The translations under genes and the position numbers were made by a program. A DNA stretch of 64,000 nucleotides, taken from assembly GCF_900100075.1 (NCBI RefSeq), contig NZ_FNEG01000002.1, positions 186,001 to 250,000 on the forward strand, given 5' to 3'. Origin of the DNA: Chryseobacterium jejuense (lineage in GTDB: Bacteria; Bacteroidota; Bacteroidia; Flavobacteriales; Weeksellaceae). The notes under the pieces were generated by a model. The model saw only the letters and a list, made by a program, of their open reading frames with translations, was not told the DNA's origin and did not search any database. This document shows positions 8,218 through 18,933 of this stretch, piece after piece; within the stretch, counting starts at the first letter, position 1; the number at the start of each line of letters is the position of its first letter.

Positions 8218-10155
8218 TTAGTTGAACAAATACCACACGATTCCGATATTCAGTCTGAAATCATACACCGGATAATGTGGAAATGCATAAGCTTTGTTAG
8301 TAGAAATAACGGTTCCTATCTGTTGACCTTCTATGAAAAAGAACATTTTTTTCACTTTCATATTAATGTATAGATCCGCAATAGGCTGCCCTCCAATAGA
8401 GAATGAACTGGTACCAGGAAGAACATACTCATTAAGAACAGGGAAATATTCTCTGGAATTAAATTTAGAGAAGTAATATACTTTAAGTCCTGCCTGAATT
8501 TCTGCTGCCTTTTTAAATGCCAGAGTCTGATAAAAGAAGTTAGCTCTTCCTACAAAACTTGGCATTGGAAGCAGATTTTTATTCGTTAATGCATTTTGGA
8601 AATGCAACCTTGTATTCAAATGGAATTTTCCGTAATTGAAGGTTGCATCACCTCCAATCTGAGAAATATTTAGTGAATTTTCACTTTGCTTTGGAGCGTA
8701 ACTACTGTCAAAATAAGTATAATTATCAATTCTGAAATAGTTCGCAAAAATTTCTGTTTTAAACCATTTTAGATTAATACTTCCTCCTAGTTCCATCACA
8801 GATTGGTTCTTCGCATTTTCAAGATAATAATTAAATTTATTATAAACAGATGTATTCAGTAAATAATTGAATGATGGGTAAGCACTCTGGAAGTTTACTT
8901 TTGCATTCACAAAGTAATCTTTTATTGGCTCAAACTTCAGATTGTTCGTAGTTCTTAAGTAACTTTTAAACTGGCTACCGTTTGAGAACTCAAGGAATGA
9001 GTTCAATTGAACTTTATCCCAAAGTTTCACTTGCAGATTTCCTACAGCTCCAATTCTGCTTTCTTTAAGTTCAGCTGGAAAAGGCACTCCATCAAGTGCT
9101 ATAATATCCTTGACACCAAATTTAATCATCTGATAACGAACTCCGGCATCTAGCTTAAATTTTTCATTATCAAAAACCAAACTTAACGTATTACTTAGAT
9201 TGCTGGAATATTTTTTCGTTGCCAAAGGAAAACCATTAACTAGTTCTGTTGCATCTTTATACCAATATCCTTCCAATCCTCCTTGATTATAATAATATTT
9301 ATTCCCTTGGTGGTAGATTGTATGCCTGATACGGAATGGAAATTTTTCGGCATTGAAAGGAGTAAACTGATGGCTCAGATAATATCTTCTGTACGCAAAT
9401 TGTGAACTCGTTGAAGCCAGGTTTACCTGAGCATTCTGTCTGTTTTTGTAATTGCTGTCTCCACTTTGAAACAGGTTATCTTCAGTAATTCCCCCACTCT
9501 CCTGATTGTTGACATTCTGATGAAGATAGTGTGCAAACAATTCATAGTTTCCACTTTTCGAAACATAATGTCCTGAAAATATAGTATTGTTGTTCGCAGC
9601 CAGTGAGTTTCTGTAAAGCCCTTGTGAACGAAGTCCCATATATTCAATCGCAAAGTTGAATCTTTTTCCGATATTCTGAGTATAGGTAGATCTTAATGCG
9701 GCCCCATTTTTCATCGCATTATGATAGATAAATGTTGCCGTAGGTGTTTTAACATCGTAATACTTCACATCATTTGCTCCCAGAATCATATAAGATTTAT
9801 TGGAAGGTAATAAGGACAAGTTTTGTTCTGCATTCACTTCAAATACAAGAGGGTTAAATCCCGATCCAATATTGGCAGGCTGCACTCTTCCGAAGTTATC
9901 ATTATTATTATATTGTGAGAAAATATACGTTTTATCAAAAGTCATTACCGTATCAAAAACTTTCTTTTCTGAAAACTGAGTCTGATATTGGTAATCGTTG
10001 ATAGTAGGTTTAAAAATTTTCAAGGAATCTTTCTTCCCGGAATCTATGACCAGTGTATCTTCGGGCTGCTTGGGCTTTTTGACATCTTCTGTTTTAACAA
10101 CCTGTGCACTGGCAGCGAAGCCAAAGAAAGTGATTATGAAAAGGATATACTTCAT
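8218..10155 (-). CDS. Putative outer membrane porin, Bacteroidetes type
   Basis: A 645-residue protein with a signal peptide (MKYILFIITFFGFAASAQ) and then a long run of alternating polar and aromatic residues typical of a beta-barrel. The protein ends in ..IGIVWYLFN, an aromatic-rich terminal strand. It resembles the Bacteroidetes 'putative porin' family; substrate and channel properties are unknown. It has its own -7 box at 10173-10180 and precedes bshC in the same transcript. Confidence 0.8.
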   Translation of the reverse strand: MKYILFIITFFGFAASAQVVKTEDVKKPKQPEDTLVIDSGKKDSLKIFKPTINDYQYQTQFSEKKVFDTVMTFDKTYIFSQYNNNDNFGRVQPANIGSGFNPLVFEVNAEQNLSLLPSNKSYMILGANDVKYYDVKTPTATFIYHNAMKNGAALRSTYTQNIGKRFNFAIEYMGLRSQGLYRNSLAANNNTIFSGHYVSKSGNYELFAHYLHQNVNNQESGGITEDNLFQSGDSNYKNRQNAQVNLASTSSQFAYRRYYLSHQFTPFNAEKFPFRIRHTIYHQGNKYYYNQGGLEGYWYKDATELVNGFPLATKKYSSNLSNTLSLVFDNEKFKLDAGVRYQMIKFGVKDIIALDGVPFPAELKESRIGAVGNLQVKLWDKVQLNSFLEFSNGSQFKSYLRTTNNLKFEPIKDYFVNAKVNFQSAYPSFNYLLNTSVYNKFNYYLENAKNQSVMELGGSINLKWFKTEIFANYFRIDNYTYFDSSYAPKQSENSLNISQIGGDATFNYGKFHLNTRLHFQNALTNKNLLPMPSFVGRANFFYQTLAFKKAAEIQAGLKVYYFSKFNSREYFPVLNEYVLPGTSSFSIGGQPIADLYINMKVKKMFFFIEGQQIGTVISTNKAYAFPHYPVYDFRLNIGIVWYLFN

Positions 10156-10172
10156 TATTCATTATTGTTCAG

Positions 10173-10180
10173 CAAAAATA
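10173..10180 (-). promoter_or_regulatory. Promoter of the porin-bshC unit, -7 element
   Basis: TATTTTTG on the minus strand lies 17 bases before the porin start codon. It follows directly after the upstream gene's terminator. A -33 TTG is not obvious. Confidence 0.55.
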
Positions 10181-10199
10181 AGAAATAATCGTAAATAAA

Positions 10200-10231
10200 A
10201 GAGACTGCCTCATTTCTGATGACAGTCTTTT
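10200..10231 (-). terminator. Terminator after the 227-residue secreted protein gene
   Basis: Arms AGACTG and CAGTCT enclose a smaller CAT/ATG stem, with T-rich flanks (CTTTTATTT on the minus strand). It lies about 40 bases past the stop codon of the gene ending at 10269. Confidence 0.7.
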
Positions 10232-10268
10232 ACTTTACACATAAAATCCTATAGGATTTCAAGTAGTG

Positions 10269-10952
10269 TTATTTATTAATAAAATCGAATAATTTTACTA
10301 AATCTTCTTCTTTATTAAAGTTAATCTTATTAGATTTAGTAAATTCTTTTACACTTTTAGCGTCTAAAGAAAAATCTTCTGAAAGCTCATCTACATTTTT
10401 AGGTAACTTGTAATACGTATTCCCTTTTGAAACAAGATATACATCCTTCTCTTTTGCATAGTAATCATTAGCATCTTTTGAGAAAGCACTCACTGACTTT
10501 TCTCCTTGCATAAGTTCTACCCTCTCACGTCTGAACAGTCCATATTTGGCATCTTTTTTACTTAAAAGCACAAGATATCCAAATTTTTCATTCCCCATAT
10601 AGGTATAATGTTTAACAATATAGGTCTTTTTCAATGATGGGAAAACAATGGTTAAACCATCTGTTTTATCAGCATAGTAGGTCTCTTTCTTATCCAGATA
10701 TTCCATTTCATCAGCATAAGCATTGTAACGAAGATCCTGTACATTTTTAGAATATCCATCAATAATAACCTGTTCAAAATTTTTACTACTGGTATATGGA
10801 TTTCCATCTATTTTATATTCACCGCTTTTAGCTCTTTTCCCTCCCAATGTAAAGATCTTATCACTGGACATAAAAACATTTTCATTGCCTGCTTGTGCAT
10901 AGGTACTTATTGTTGCCGACAATAAAAATAAGGATAAACAAAATTTTTTCAT
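10269..10952 (-). CDS. Secreted protein of unknown function
   Basis: A 227-residue protein with a clear signal peptide (MKKFCLSLFLLSATISTYAQ, cleavage after about residue 20). The mature part is rich in Lys, Asp and Tyr with no motif that I recognise. It is probably periplasmic or extracellular because there is no lipobox. It stands alone between two terminators, and a near-consensus -7 box (TATCTTTA) lies just upstream. I do not assign a function. Confidence 0.7.
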   Translation of the reverse strand: MKKFCLSLFLLSATISTYAQAGNENVFMSSDKIFTLGGKRAKSGEYKIDGNPYTSSKNFEQVIIDGYSKNVQDLRYNAYADEMEYLDKKETYYADKTDGLTIVFPSLKKTYIVKHYTYMGNEKFGYLVLLSKKDAKYGLFRRERVELMQGEKSVSAFSKDANDYYAKEKDVYLVSKGNTYYKLPKNVDELSEDFSLDAKSVKEFTKSNKINFNKEEDLVKLFDFINK

Positions 10953-11006
10953 ATTATATGATATTGATATTTGTAAAGATACTATATTTCCAAATCAATT
11001 TTATAA

Positions 11007-11033
11007 AAAAAACCGCTAATAATAGCGGTTTTT
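11007..11033. terminator. Terminator after the SusD-like gene
   Basis: AAAACCGCTA, a short loop and TAGCGGTTTT form a strong stem with A- and T-tracts on either side. It ends the minus-strand susC/susD transcript; no plus-strand gene approaches it. Confidence 0.85.
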
Positions 11034-11061
11034 ATATAAAATACTTATTTAAGTAAAAGTA

Positions 11062-12447
11062 TTAATTATAGTTATCATACCCTTGGTTTCCTTTAACAGC
11101 ACCCACGTTAGTTTCTGATAATGGAATAGGGAATGCATTTAAGAATGGATCTGCACTAGCACCTGCAGGTCTAGGTACAGCATCACCCCATCTTCTAAGA
11201 TCCCATTGTCTTAAACCTTCACCAATAAGTTCTCTTGTTCTTTCCTTCTTCAACTCAGCCATATCAACACTTGCAGCAGCTGCTAAATTTCTCTTAGTTC
11301 TAATTTCGTTAAAATATTCTAAAGCTTTAGTTGCACTACCTCCATTAAGTTCAGCTTCAACACCATCTAATAGAATTTCTTCAAAACGTAACATCTTAAT
11401 ATTATCAGATCCTGTAATATTCAAGTACTTACCAGCTTCTCCTGCAGACACATATAGATCACCTTCCAGTTCCGTAAAGAAATCCGCTCTTACATCACCT
11501 GGTTCATATAAATTAAGAACATCCGGATTTACAACTACATTTCCGTATCCGTCATAATTTATTTTATATGCATATGAATCTGTAGAAAGAGATCCTGTAT
11601 TTCCTACCGCTAACTCAAAAATTGAATTGGCAGCAGAACCATTCATTTTAAATGTATATGAATTCTGAAGATCAGTAGCAGGTACAACAGCATACCCACC
11701 ACCAGTTATAACATCATTCACAAGCTGTCTAACTTTAGCATAATTTCCTTTGTACAGATAATATCTAGCCATTAACCCTTTTAATGCAGCCACAGATAAT
11801 TCTGTTTTACTAGTACTTTTATTATTAGTCGTCATTAACTGTTCTGCTTTAGCAAAATCAGCTTCAATTTGTGCTTCTGTTTCAGCGATAGTACTTCTAC
11901 CTTGTTTAGCCCTTGGATCATATTTAAGAGGTAATACTACTCCTAAGCCTGTTGATGCCCCAGTATATTTTTGTCCGTATACACGTAATAAATCAAAGAA
12001 ACCTAAAGCTCTTACGGCATAAGCCTGTCCTTGTATAAAGTTTGCAGAAGATTTATCACTAGCATTGAATCCGCTGATATCTGTATTAATAACAACATTA
12101 GCTGTTGCTACTGTTCTGTAAATAAAAGCCCAAGTATCTTTTGCATATCCATCAGAAGATATCTGAGTGTAGTTCATTACATTCACATAATAACCACTTG
12201 CAAGATTACTATACATTTCATCAGATCTCACTTCACCATATGCTAAGAAATCACACCCATAATACGCTTTATTTCTCATTGCATTGTACATCCCTCTTGA
12301 AAAAGATTCCAATTCCTGAATCGTTTTCAAAGGAGCCTGCTCCACTTCCTGGTTGAATTGTCTTTCTACAAAATCATCACTACATGAGACATTTACCATT
12401 AAAAGCCCTAGAGATAATAATGCTACTTTTAATATTTTATTTTTCAT
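11062..12447 (-). CDS. SusD/RagB-family outer membrane lipoprotein
   Basis: SusD-like proteins sit on the cell surface over a SusC channel and bind its ligand, often a glycan or peptide. This one has 461 residues, a lipoprotein signal with Cys22 in NVSCSDD, TPR-like helices, and the family C-terminal segment in which ELIGEGLRQWDLRRWGDA is prominent. It lies 12 bases downstream of the SusC partner. There is no glycoside hydrolase or peptidase nearby, so the ligand cannot be inferred. Confidence 0.93.
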   Translation of the reverse strand: MKNKILKVALLSLGLLMVNVSCSDDFVERQFNQEVEQAPLKTIQELESFSRGMYNAMRNKAYYGCDFLAYGEVRSDEMYSNLASGYYVNVMNYTQISSDGYAKDTWAFIYRTVATANVVINTDISGFNASDKSSANFIQGQAYAVRALGFFDLLRVYGQKYTGASTGLGVVLPLKYDPRAKQGRSTIAETEAQIEADFAKAEQLMTTNNKSTSKTELSVAALKGLMARYYLYKGNYAKVRQLVNDVITGGGYAVVPATDLQNSYTFKMNGSAANSIFELAVGNTGSLSTDSYAYKINYDGYGNVVVNPDVLNLYEPGDVRADFFTELEGDLYVSAGEAGKYLNITGSDNIKMLRFEEILLDGVEAELNGGSATKALEYFNEIRTKRNLAAAASVDMAELKKERTRELIGEGLRQWDLRRWGDAVPRPAGASADPFLNAFPIPLSETNVGAVKGNQGYDNYN

Positions 12448-12459
12448 TTCTTCTAATTT

Positions 12460-15312
12460 TTAAAAACTTAAATTAACACCAAATAAGAATGATTTCAATA
12501 CTGGTAAGTTTAGATCCGAAAATCCAGAGATATTTGTTTCAGGGTCATACTTCAGATTCTTATCAAATCTGTAAGTCCAGGCATTATTAGCCATTACATA
12601 GACTTTCACTGAATTAAGACCAGTCCCTTCCAGGAAATCACTACTAAATGTGTATCCTAAACTTGCATTGCTTAAACGGATATAATCTCCTTTATATAAG
12701 AATCTCGTAGAAGCAGAATTTGATCTTTTATTTCCATTAGTAGCAATTGGCTTTGGATTAGATGCCCCTGTATTAGATGGAGTCCAGTAATCACCAGTTA
12801 CATCATATCCAGGATAACTAGCCGTGTACTGTCCATCAGAGTATAAATAAGAAGCCCAGTTATCAAAGATCTTACCACCAAAGCCATATGTAAACTGTGC
12901 ATCAAGTGAGAATCCTTTATAAGAAAGGGAGGTATTAGCTCCACCAAATACATTGCTTAAGAAAGATCCCTGTACTGCTTGTTTAGCTTTGTTATAGTTG
13001 TTAGTCGTTTCTCCATCTACTCCATTCACATACCAAAGAGGATCTCCATTGCTTGGATCTACTCCTGCCCATTTTCTTAGGTAGTAAGTTCTAGCACCTT
13101 CACCAACTCTAATTGTTTGTGTTCCTGTATCAACATTTCCACCATATAGTTCCGTAACCTCATTATGTAGTGTTGATAAATTAAATCCGACAGACCAGTT
13201 AAATTGGTTTCTATCTCCTCTAAAGATATCTCCGTTTACAGCAAATTCGAAACCTCTGTTTACCAATGATCCAATATTTTCAACAACATAATTATTGGAG
13301 TTAGGATTATTTGTTTCGTTTGGATCCATACCTCCTTGAGCTGCAGATAATGGGATATTATAGATTAGATCCTTAGTTTTCTTGTTATAGTATTCAGCAG
13401 TAATTGTCAATCTATTCTTAAAGAAACCTAAATCAAATCCAACGTTAAATGGATTTACAGTTTCCCAACTTAAATTAGGACTAAACACTCTATTAATAAC
13501 CGCTGCTGCCTGATCGTCATAATTCTTTATGTAAGAATAGGTAGCATAAGGGTTTGCCGTGATCTGGTTCCCCAATTTACCATAAGATGTTCTAAATTTC
13601 AATAGAGAGATCGCCTCAATGTTTTTAATCACGTCAAAACGTGCCACATCTAAACCAAGCCCTACTGACCAGAAATTACCTGCTTTTTTTCCTGGAAGGA
13701 ATTGAGAAAGGATATCTCGTCTGTATGATGCATCGAGCATAACCAACTTATCATAATCATAATGTCCGGTAACAGCATATCCATAACGCGATGATATATC
13801 TAATTGTCCATTATATCCAAAAGGAACAACAAAGTTTTCAAGTGTCTGTAATGTTGGAGTACCAACAGTAATTCCAGTTGCAGTTAAATATTTGTTATCT
13901 TTTTTATAAGCTTCCTGAATTAATGAAGCTCCAAAATTATGACGGTCAAGTCTATAATTAAAATCTAAGATATTCTGTACGTTGAAATTAAAGAATCTGT
14001 TTACACCAGATTGCTTTAGTCCACTATAAGCTCTACCATCTCCGTGTAATGGATTCCAGTATTGCTCCTCTTCCATGTTAATGTATTCAGGAGAGAAAAC
14101 AAATCTATAAGTAAGATTTTTTAATATTTTATATTCAACATTTAAATTAGCAAAAGCTCTGAAAGTTCCAGCACGCTGATAATTCATCTCTTGAAGAGCA
14201 GCCGGGTTAAAGTTACCATTACTTAACCTACCATTTGATGCACCAAGATAAAGACTTCCATCAGGGTTTCTAGCAAGGTCAGTTGGTCTGTTAAAATACT
14301 GAGCAAGAATAGGGTTTGAGAAAGCTCCTCCAGCAGCCAATGTACTGATCTTTCCATAAGAAACCTGGAAATCTGTGCTTATTTTTAACTTATCAGTTGC
14401 CTGGTATGCAATTTTATTTGTAAAAGCGAGTCTATTGAAATATGAACCTTTAACAACACTTTCCTGATTAAAGTAGTTAAATGATGTATAATAAGTAAAT
14501 TTTTCATTTCCTCCCGATACGTTAATATCAAGATTTTGCTGATATCCTTTCTTTTGAGTTGCTCCTTGCCAATCAGTATCATTCGGAGATCTAAAAATCC
14601 CAGCTGCTGTAGCTCCTGCAGCACCAGCTGCAATTTGCGCCGCAGTATAAGTCTTTTTATCTCGGTTTGAATAAGCATCAACTAAATAATTTTTCCAGTC
14701 TGCAGATCTGAAAGAAGCGTGTGGTTTTATAGCTCTATCATTGAATCCACTATTGAAAGAAGCATTAAATTTAGCTTTTCCTTTTTTACCTGATTTTGTC
14801 GTAATAACAATAACCCCAGCTCCTGCATCAGCACCATAAACAGCAGTAGAAACAGCATCTTTAAGTACCGTTACATTTTCAATATCATCAGGGTTTAATC
14901 CAGCAAGAGCATTGGTAGTTGTATTTTGCTTTGAAATATCTCCTGAAGAAACTCTTACCCCATCAACAATATAAATAGGTGAAGAAACTCCATTAAGTGA
15001 AGAAATACCACGAACACGAACATTCGTCATACCTCCAGGCTGCCCTGAAGCAGAACCAGTTTGAACCCCCGCTACTCTACCTTGTAACATTTTATCGACA
15101 GAAGCTACAGGAATATCTTCAATTGATTTAGCAGACATAACACTAGCAGAACCAGTCATCTCCTGAATTGTTTTTTTCTGACCGAACCCAACCATTACAA
15201 CTTCTTCAATCTGAGTTGCATTAGCCGTATCTTTTTTTGTTGTCTGTGCAAAAGCTGCTTGCCCCAAGAAGAACAACGCCCCAGCACTTAATACACGTAG
15301 TTTAACATTCAT
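12460..15312 (-). CDS. SusC/RagA-family TonB-dependent outer membrane transporter
   Basis: A 950-residue TonB-dependent channel partnered with the SusD-like lipoprotein. It has a signal peptide (to about residue 22), then directly the plug domain (EEVVMVGFG, PGGMTNVRVRG, IYIVDGVRV, DAVSTAVYGADAGAGVIVITTK) and a large beta-barrel ending in FLFGVNLSF. The carboxypeptidase-regulatory-like N-terminal domain common in SusC proteins is absent. No sigma/anti-sigma pair lies nearby. Control may act at the promoter palindrome at 15348-15363. Confidence 0.94.
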   Translation of the reverse strand: MNVKLRVLSAGALFFLGQAAFAQTTKKDTANATQIEEVVMVGFGQKKTIQEMTGSASVMSAKSIEDIPVASVDKMLQGRVAGVQTGSASGQPGGMTNVRVRGISSLNGVSSPIYIVDGVRVSSGDISKQNTTTNALAGLNPDDIENVTVLKDAVSTAVYGADAGAGVIVITTKSGKKGKAKFNASFNSGFNDRAIKPHASFRSADWKNYLVDAYSNRDKKTYTAAQIAAGAAGATAAGIFRSPNDTDWQGATQKKGYQQNLDINVSGGNEKFTYYTSFNYFNQESVVKGSYFNRLAFTNKIAYQATDKLKISTDFQVSYGKISTLAAGGAFSNPILAQYFNRPTDLARNPDGSLYLGASNGRLSNGNFNPAALQEMNYQRAGTFRAFANLNVEYKILKNLTYRFVFSPEYINMEEEQYWNPLHGDGRAYSGLKQSGVNRFFNFNVQNILDFNYRLDRHNFGASLIQEAYKKDNKYLTATGITVGTPTLQTLENFVVPFGYNGQLDISSRYGYAVTGHYDYDKLVMLDASYRRDILSQFLPGKKAGNFWSVGLGLDVARFDVIKNIEAISLLKFRTSYGKLGNQITANPYATYSYIKNYDDQAAAVINRVFSPNLSWETVNPFNVGFDLGFFKNRLTITAEYYNKKTKDLIYNIPLSAAQGGMDPNETNNPNSNNYVVENIGSLVNRGFEFAVNGDIFRGDRNQFNWSVGFNLSTLHNEVTELYGGNVDTGTQTIRVGEGARTYYLRKWAGVDPSNGDPLWYVNGVDGETTNNYNKAKQAVQGSFLSNVFGGANTSLSYKGFSLDAQFTYGFGGKIFDNWASYLYSDGQYTASYPGYDVTGDYWTPSNTGASNPKPIATNGNKRSNSASTRFLYKGDYIRLSNASLGYTFSSDFLEGTGLNSVKVYVMANNAWTYRFDKNLKYDPETNISGFSDLNLPVLKSFLFGVNLSF

Positions 15313-15340
15313 ATTAACAAATTTTAATATATTTTAGAGG

Positions 15341-15372
15341 CAAATATGTTAATAAATATTAACACTAGCAAA
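15341..15372 (-). promoter_or_regulatory. susC promoter with a palindromic spacer
   Basis: On the minus strand TTTG (15369-15372) and CATATTTG (15341-15348), one base off TAnnTTTG, are 20 bases apart. The spacer contains GTTAATA-AA-TATTAAC (15348-15363), a perfect 7-2-7 inverted repeat when read on the plus strand. An inverted repeat between the two promoter elements is a typical position for a repressor site. The regulator is unknown. Confidence 0.55.
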
Positions 15373-15847
15373 TTTTATATGCACAGATTAGTGATTTTCT
15401 TTCACAATGCAATACAAATACCCCCTCCAAAACAGAAAGATTCATAATATTTACCCATATTTACTGTTGAAAATAAAAAATAAACGTTTTAAAAAGGGAT
15501 TTAGCAATTAATAATTTGATTCAAAAAAAATTATTTATAATAAATCTAAATTAGAATAGTGCTAATTTTCAGCTAAATAGATGTTTAAAATAAAAAAAAT
15601 CAACCAATTTTAACAATATACAAAGTTTTATATACCACAAGACTGTTTTTCATTTTTCACTTAAAAACCCTATTAAGCAACTCATTAACTATCCTACAAC
15701 ACTATTGTCAGCAAAAAAACATTTTAACATATCCTCATTTTAGAAATAGATTAGAAACCCAACAAATGTACAGTGAAAACGAAAATTTCTTATTAAAGAA
15801 TTTCAATATATTTTAAGAAAAGTAGCCTCAATAAAGGGAATATAAAC

Positions 15848-15880
15848 AAAGAAAGCCGTCTCAATGAGACAGCTTTCTTT
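15848..15880 (-). terminator. Terminator after infB
   Basis: AAAGAAAGC and GCTTTCTTT, extended by GTCTC/GAGAC with one mismatch, form a long stem with a three-base loop about 20 bases after the infB stop codon. Confidence 0.85.
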
Positions 15881-15897
15881 ATATATTTATCTGAATG

Positions 15898-18855
15898 TTA
15901 TTTCAGCTTTTTCTTAACAGCTACTTCTTCGTAAACTTCAAGAATATCACCAATTTCAATATCGTTATACCCTTTTAAGTTCAATCCACATTCGTAACCT
16001 TTTGTTACTTCTTTCACATCATCTTTGAAACGCTTTAAGCTTTCAAGTTCTCCGTCAAATTTCACAATACCATCTCTTAATAAACGTACTTTAGACTGTC
16101 TTGTTACTTTTCCTGTAAGAACCATACAACCAGCAATTGAACCAACTTTAGAAATCTTGAATACCTCACGGATCTCAACATTTCCGATTACCTGCTCCTG
16201 AATTTCCGGAGAAAGCATTCCTTCCATTGCCTCTTTTACTTCATCGATTGCTTTATAGATTACAGAATATGTTCTGATTTCAATTTCCTCACGGTCTGCA
16301 AGATCTTTCGCATTAGCACCAGCTCTTACGTTGAATCCGATAATAATAGCATCAGATGCTGCCGCTAGGTTGATATCAGACTCTGTAATCTGTCCTACAC
16401 CTGAGTGAAGGATTTTCACGCTGATTTCTTCTGTTGATAATCTTTGTAACTGGTCAGAAAGCGCTTCCACAGAACCATCCACGTCACCTTTAAGGATAAT
16501 ATTCAATTCTTTGAATTCTCCTAAAGCAATACGTCTACCTAATTCTTCAAGCGTTGTATGTTTTTTCGTTCTGATAGAAAGTTCTCTCTGAAGTTGTTCT
16601 CTCTTATTTGCAATAGTCTTACCTTCACTTTCGTCAGCATATACTCGGAATTTATCACCTGCAGTAGGTGCTCCGTCTAACCCTAAGATTGTTACAGGAA
16701 TAGATGGCCCTGCTTCCGCAAGATTTCGTCCTCTTTCATCAAGCATGGCTTTTACTTTACCATGATTTTTACCCGCAACTACATAATCTCCAACTTTCAG
16801 AGTTCCTGCCTGTACTAACATAGTAGCAACATATCCTCTTCCTTTATCCAATGAAGCTTCAATAACAACACCTTGAGCATTTCTACCAGGATTAGCTTTT
16901 AGATCAAGCATTTCTGCCTGAAGTAATACTTTCTCTAATAGAACATCCATGTTGTTACCAAATTTCGCGGAAATTTCCTGAGCCTGAACATTCCCTCCCC
17001 ATTCTTCTACAAGGATATTCATCCCTGAAAGCTGCTGACGGATATTATCAGGATTTGCATTTGGTCTATCAACCTTATTCAAGGCAATAATCATAGGTAC
17101 ACCTGCTGCCTGTGCGTGAGAAATAGCTTCTCTCGTTTGAGGCATTACATCATCGTCTGCTGCAATTACAATAATAGCGATATCGGTAATCTGAGCACCT
17201 CTTGCTCTCATGGCTGTAAATGCTTCGTGACCCGGTGTATCTAAGAATGTAATTCTCTGTCCGTTTTCAAGCTTAACATTGTAAGCACCAATATGCTGGG
17301 TAATTCCTCCAGATTCACCTGCAATTACATTTGTTTTTCTAATGTAGTCAAGTAATGATGTTTTACCATGGTCAACGTGCCCCATTACAGTAACAATTGG
17401 AGCTCTAGTAACTAGATCTTCTTCGTTATCGATTTCATCTTCAGCATCATTTTCTTCAAGGTCAGCATCTGAGAATTCAATTTTATACCCAAATTCATCT
17501 GCTACTAATAATAAGGTATCAGCTTCTAATCTTTGGTTCATAGTAACCATTACCCCAAGTGAGAAACAAGCAGAGATCACTTCAGTTGGAGAAACGTTCA
17601 TTAAACTTGCTAATTCACCTACTGTGATAAATTCTGTAACCTTTAGTGTTCTGTCCTGTGCTTCAAACTCTTGTTGACGCTCATCCTGCTCTCTACGGTA
17701 CGTTCTCTTATCTTTTCTGTGTTTTGCAGATTTAGATTTACCTCCTTTATTGGTAAGTTTTTCTAAGGTTTCTTTGATCTGGTTTTTAACTTGTTCGTCA
17801 GTTAATTCAACTGGCATAACTCTTTGACCAGGTCTGTTGTTTTGACCTCCTTTTTTGAAGCCACCACCACCTTGACCACCTGGACGGTTTCCACCTTGGT
17901 TATTTCCAAAACGGTTTCCACCACCTTGGCCGCCTCCTTGACCTGGCGGACGATTTCCTTGTCCACCTTGTCCTTGACGGTTTCCACCTTGTCCACCACC
18001 ATTATTATTGTGAGGACGGTTTCCACCCTGGCCACCTTGGTTGTTATTTCCAGAGTTTTGATTGTTTCCACCTTGGCCTTGGTTATTCTGACCGCCGCCT
18101 GGCTTTTCAATTCTCTTTCTTTTCTTTTTAGCACCAGCACCTGGTTTTGGAGCAAACTGAGTTAAGTCAATTTTCTCACCTACGATCTTAGGACCGTCCA
18201 GTTTCTGATAAACAGTTTCAATTTTTTGAGGTTCCTGATTTTCAGGTTCAGCCTCCACTTTTGGAGTTTCTATTTTTTTCTCTTCTACCACTGGTTTTGG
18301 AGTTTCTTTTACAGGTTCAACCGGTTTTTCTTCTTCTTTTTTCTCCTCCATTTTTGGTTTGTCTTTTTTCACAGGTCTATTTCTAGATTCTATTTGAGAC
18401 AAATCAATTTTATCCAAAACTTTAAATTCCTGCTTTTCAGGAGCAGCTTTAACTTCCGGTTCTTCTTTCACTATTTCTTCTTTCTTTTCTTCAACCGGTG
18501 TTGCTACAGGAGCAGCAGGTGTTTCTTCTACTTCAGGTTTAGTAGGTTCTAAATCTATTTTACCTAAAATTTTAGTTTCTGGTTTGTTTGCTTTAGCTCT
18601 TATCACTTCAGGGGTTTTCTTCTCTTCAATTTCCAGTTTTTCTTCCGGAACTTTAGTGATCACCACCTCATGGGAAGCTTTTCTTTGTTCGCCGTCTTTA
18701 GCAAACTCAGCCTCCAATGCAGAATATGCCGATTCTTCCAATTGAGCGTTAGGATTGCTTTCAACCTCGATACCCTTAGCTTGTAAAAACTCTACTAATC
18801 TGGACATCGAAATATTGAATTCCTTAACCGCTTTATTTAATCTAATTTTTGGCAT
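15898..18855 (-). CDS. infB: Translation initiation factor IF-2
   Basis: IF-2 is the GTPase that places initiator tRNA on the ribosome. The 985-residue protein has an N-terminal IF2_N segment ([12 protein letters not shown]), a Lys/Glu/Pro-rich linker, a Gly/Asn/Gln-rich tract at about 250-345, and a basic stretch. The G domain follows, with GHVDHGKT at 492-499, LDTPGHEAF and NKVDRPN. Domains II to IV complete the C-terminus. It is the last gene of rimP-nusA-infB, 78 bases after nusA. The Gly/Asn-rich tract is long and of unusually low complexity. Confidence 0.97.
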   Translation of the reverse strand: MPKIRLNKAVKEFNISMSRLVEFLQAKGIEVESNPNAQLEESAYSALEAEFAKDGEQRKASHEVVITKVPEEKLEIEEKKTPEVIRAKANKPETKILGKIDLEPTKPEVEETPAAPVATPVEEKKEEIVKEEPEVKAAPEKQEFKVLDKIDLSQIESRNRPVKKDKPKMEEKKEEEKPVEPVKETPKPVVEEKKIETPKVEAEPENQEPQKIETVYQKLDGPKIVGEKIDLTQFAPKPGAGAKKKRKRIEKPGGGQNNQGQGGNNQNSGNNNQGGQGGNRPHNNNGGGQGGNRQGQGGQGNRPPGQGGGQGGGNRFGNNQGGNRPGGQGGGGFKKGGQNNRPGQRVMPVELTDEQVKNQIKETLEKLTNKGGKSKSAKHRKDKRTYRREQDERQQEFEAQDRTLKVTEFITVGELASLMNVSPTEVISACFSLGVMVTMNQRLEADTLLLVADEFGYKIEFSDADLEENDAEDEIDNEEDLVTRAPIVTVMGHVDHGKTSLLDYIRKTNVIAGESGGITQHIGAYNVKLENGQRITFLDTPGHEAFTAMRARGAQITDIAIIVIAADDDVMPQTREAISHAQAAGVPMIIALNKVDRPNANPDNIRQQLSGMNILVEEWGGNVQAQEISAKFGNNMDVLLEKVLLQAEMLDLKANPGRNAQGVVIEASLDKGRGYVATMLVQAGTLKVGDYVVAGKNHGKVKAMLDERGRNLAEAGPSIPVTILGLDGAPTAGDKFRVYADESEGKTIANKREQLQRELSIRTKKHTTLEELGRRIALGEFKELNIILKGDVDGSVEALSDQLQRLSTEEISVKILHSGVGQITESDINLAAASDAIIIGFNVRAGANAKDLADREEIEIRTYSVIYKAIDEVKEAMEGMLSPEIQEQVIGNVEIREVFKISKVGSIAGCMVLTGKVTRQSKVRLLRDGIVKFDGELESLKRFKDDVKEVTKGYECGLNLKGYNDIEIGDILEVYEEVAVKKKLK

Positions 18856-18933
18856 CTATATTATTTACTGTTTTTTAATTTTTAAAATTAAAGTATTTCC
18901 TTTTTACTGTCTTATTAAGATTTATTTCACATC

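Larger units (their letters stand above)
15313..15897. other. Long intergenic region between susC and infB
   Basis: This 585-base A/T-rich stretch separates two minus-strand genes. It holds the susC promoter and palindrome at its left end and the infB terminator at its right end. A second -7-like box, TACATTTG on the minus strand (15763-15770), lies in the middle without a clear -33 partner. I found no convincing open frame or RNA in the remainder. Confidence 0.6.

Noticed and set aside
17830..18165. Repetitive DNA that could look like a CRISPR array or minisatellite
   Set aside because: It is the Gly/Asn/Gln-rich linker of IF2; repeats follow codons and there are no regular spacers.
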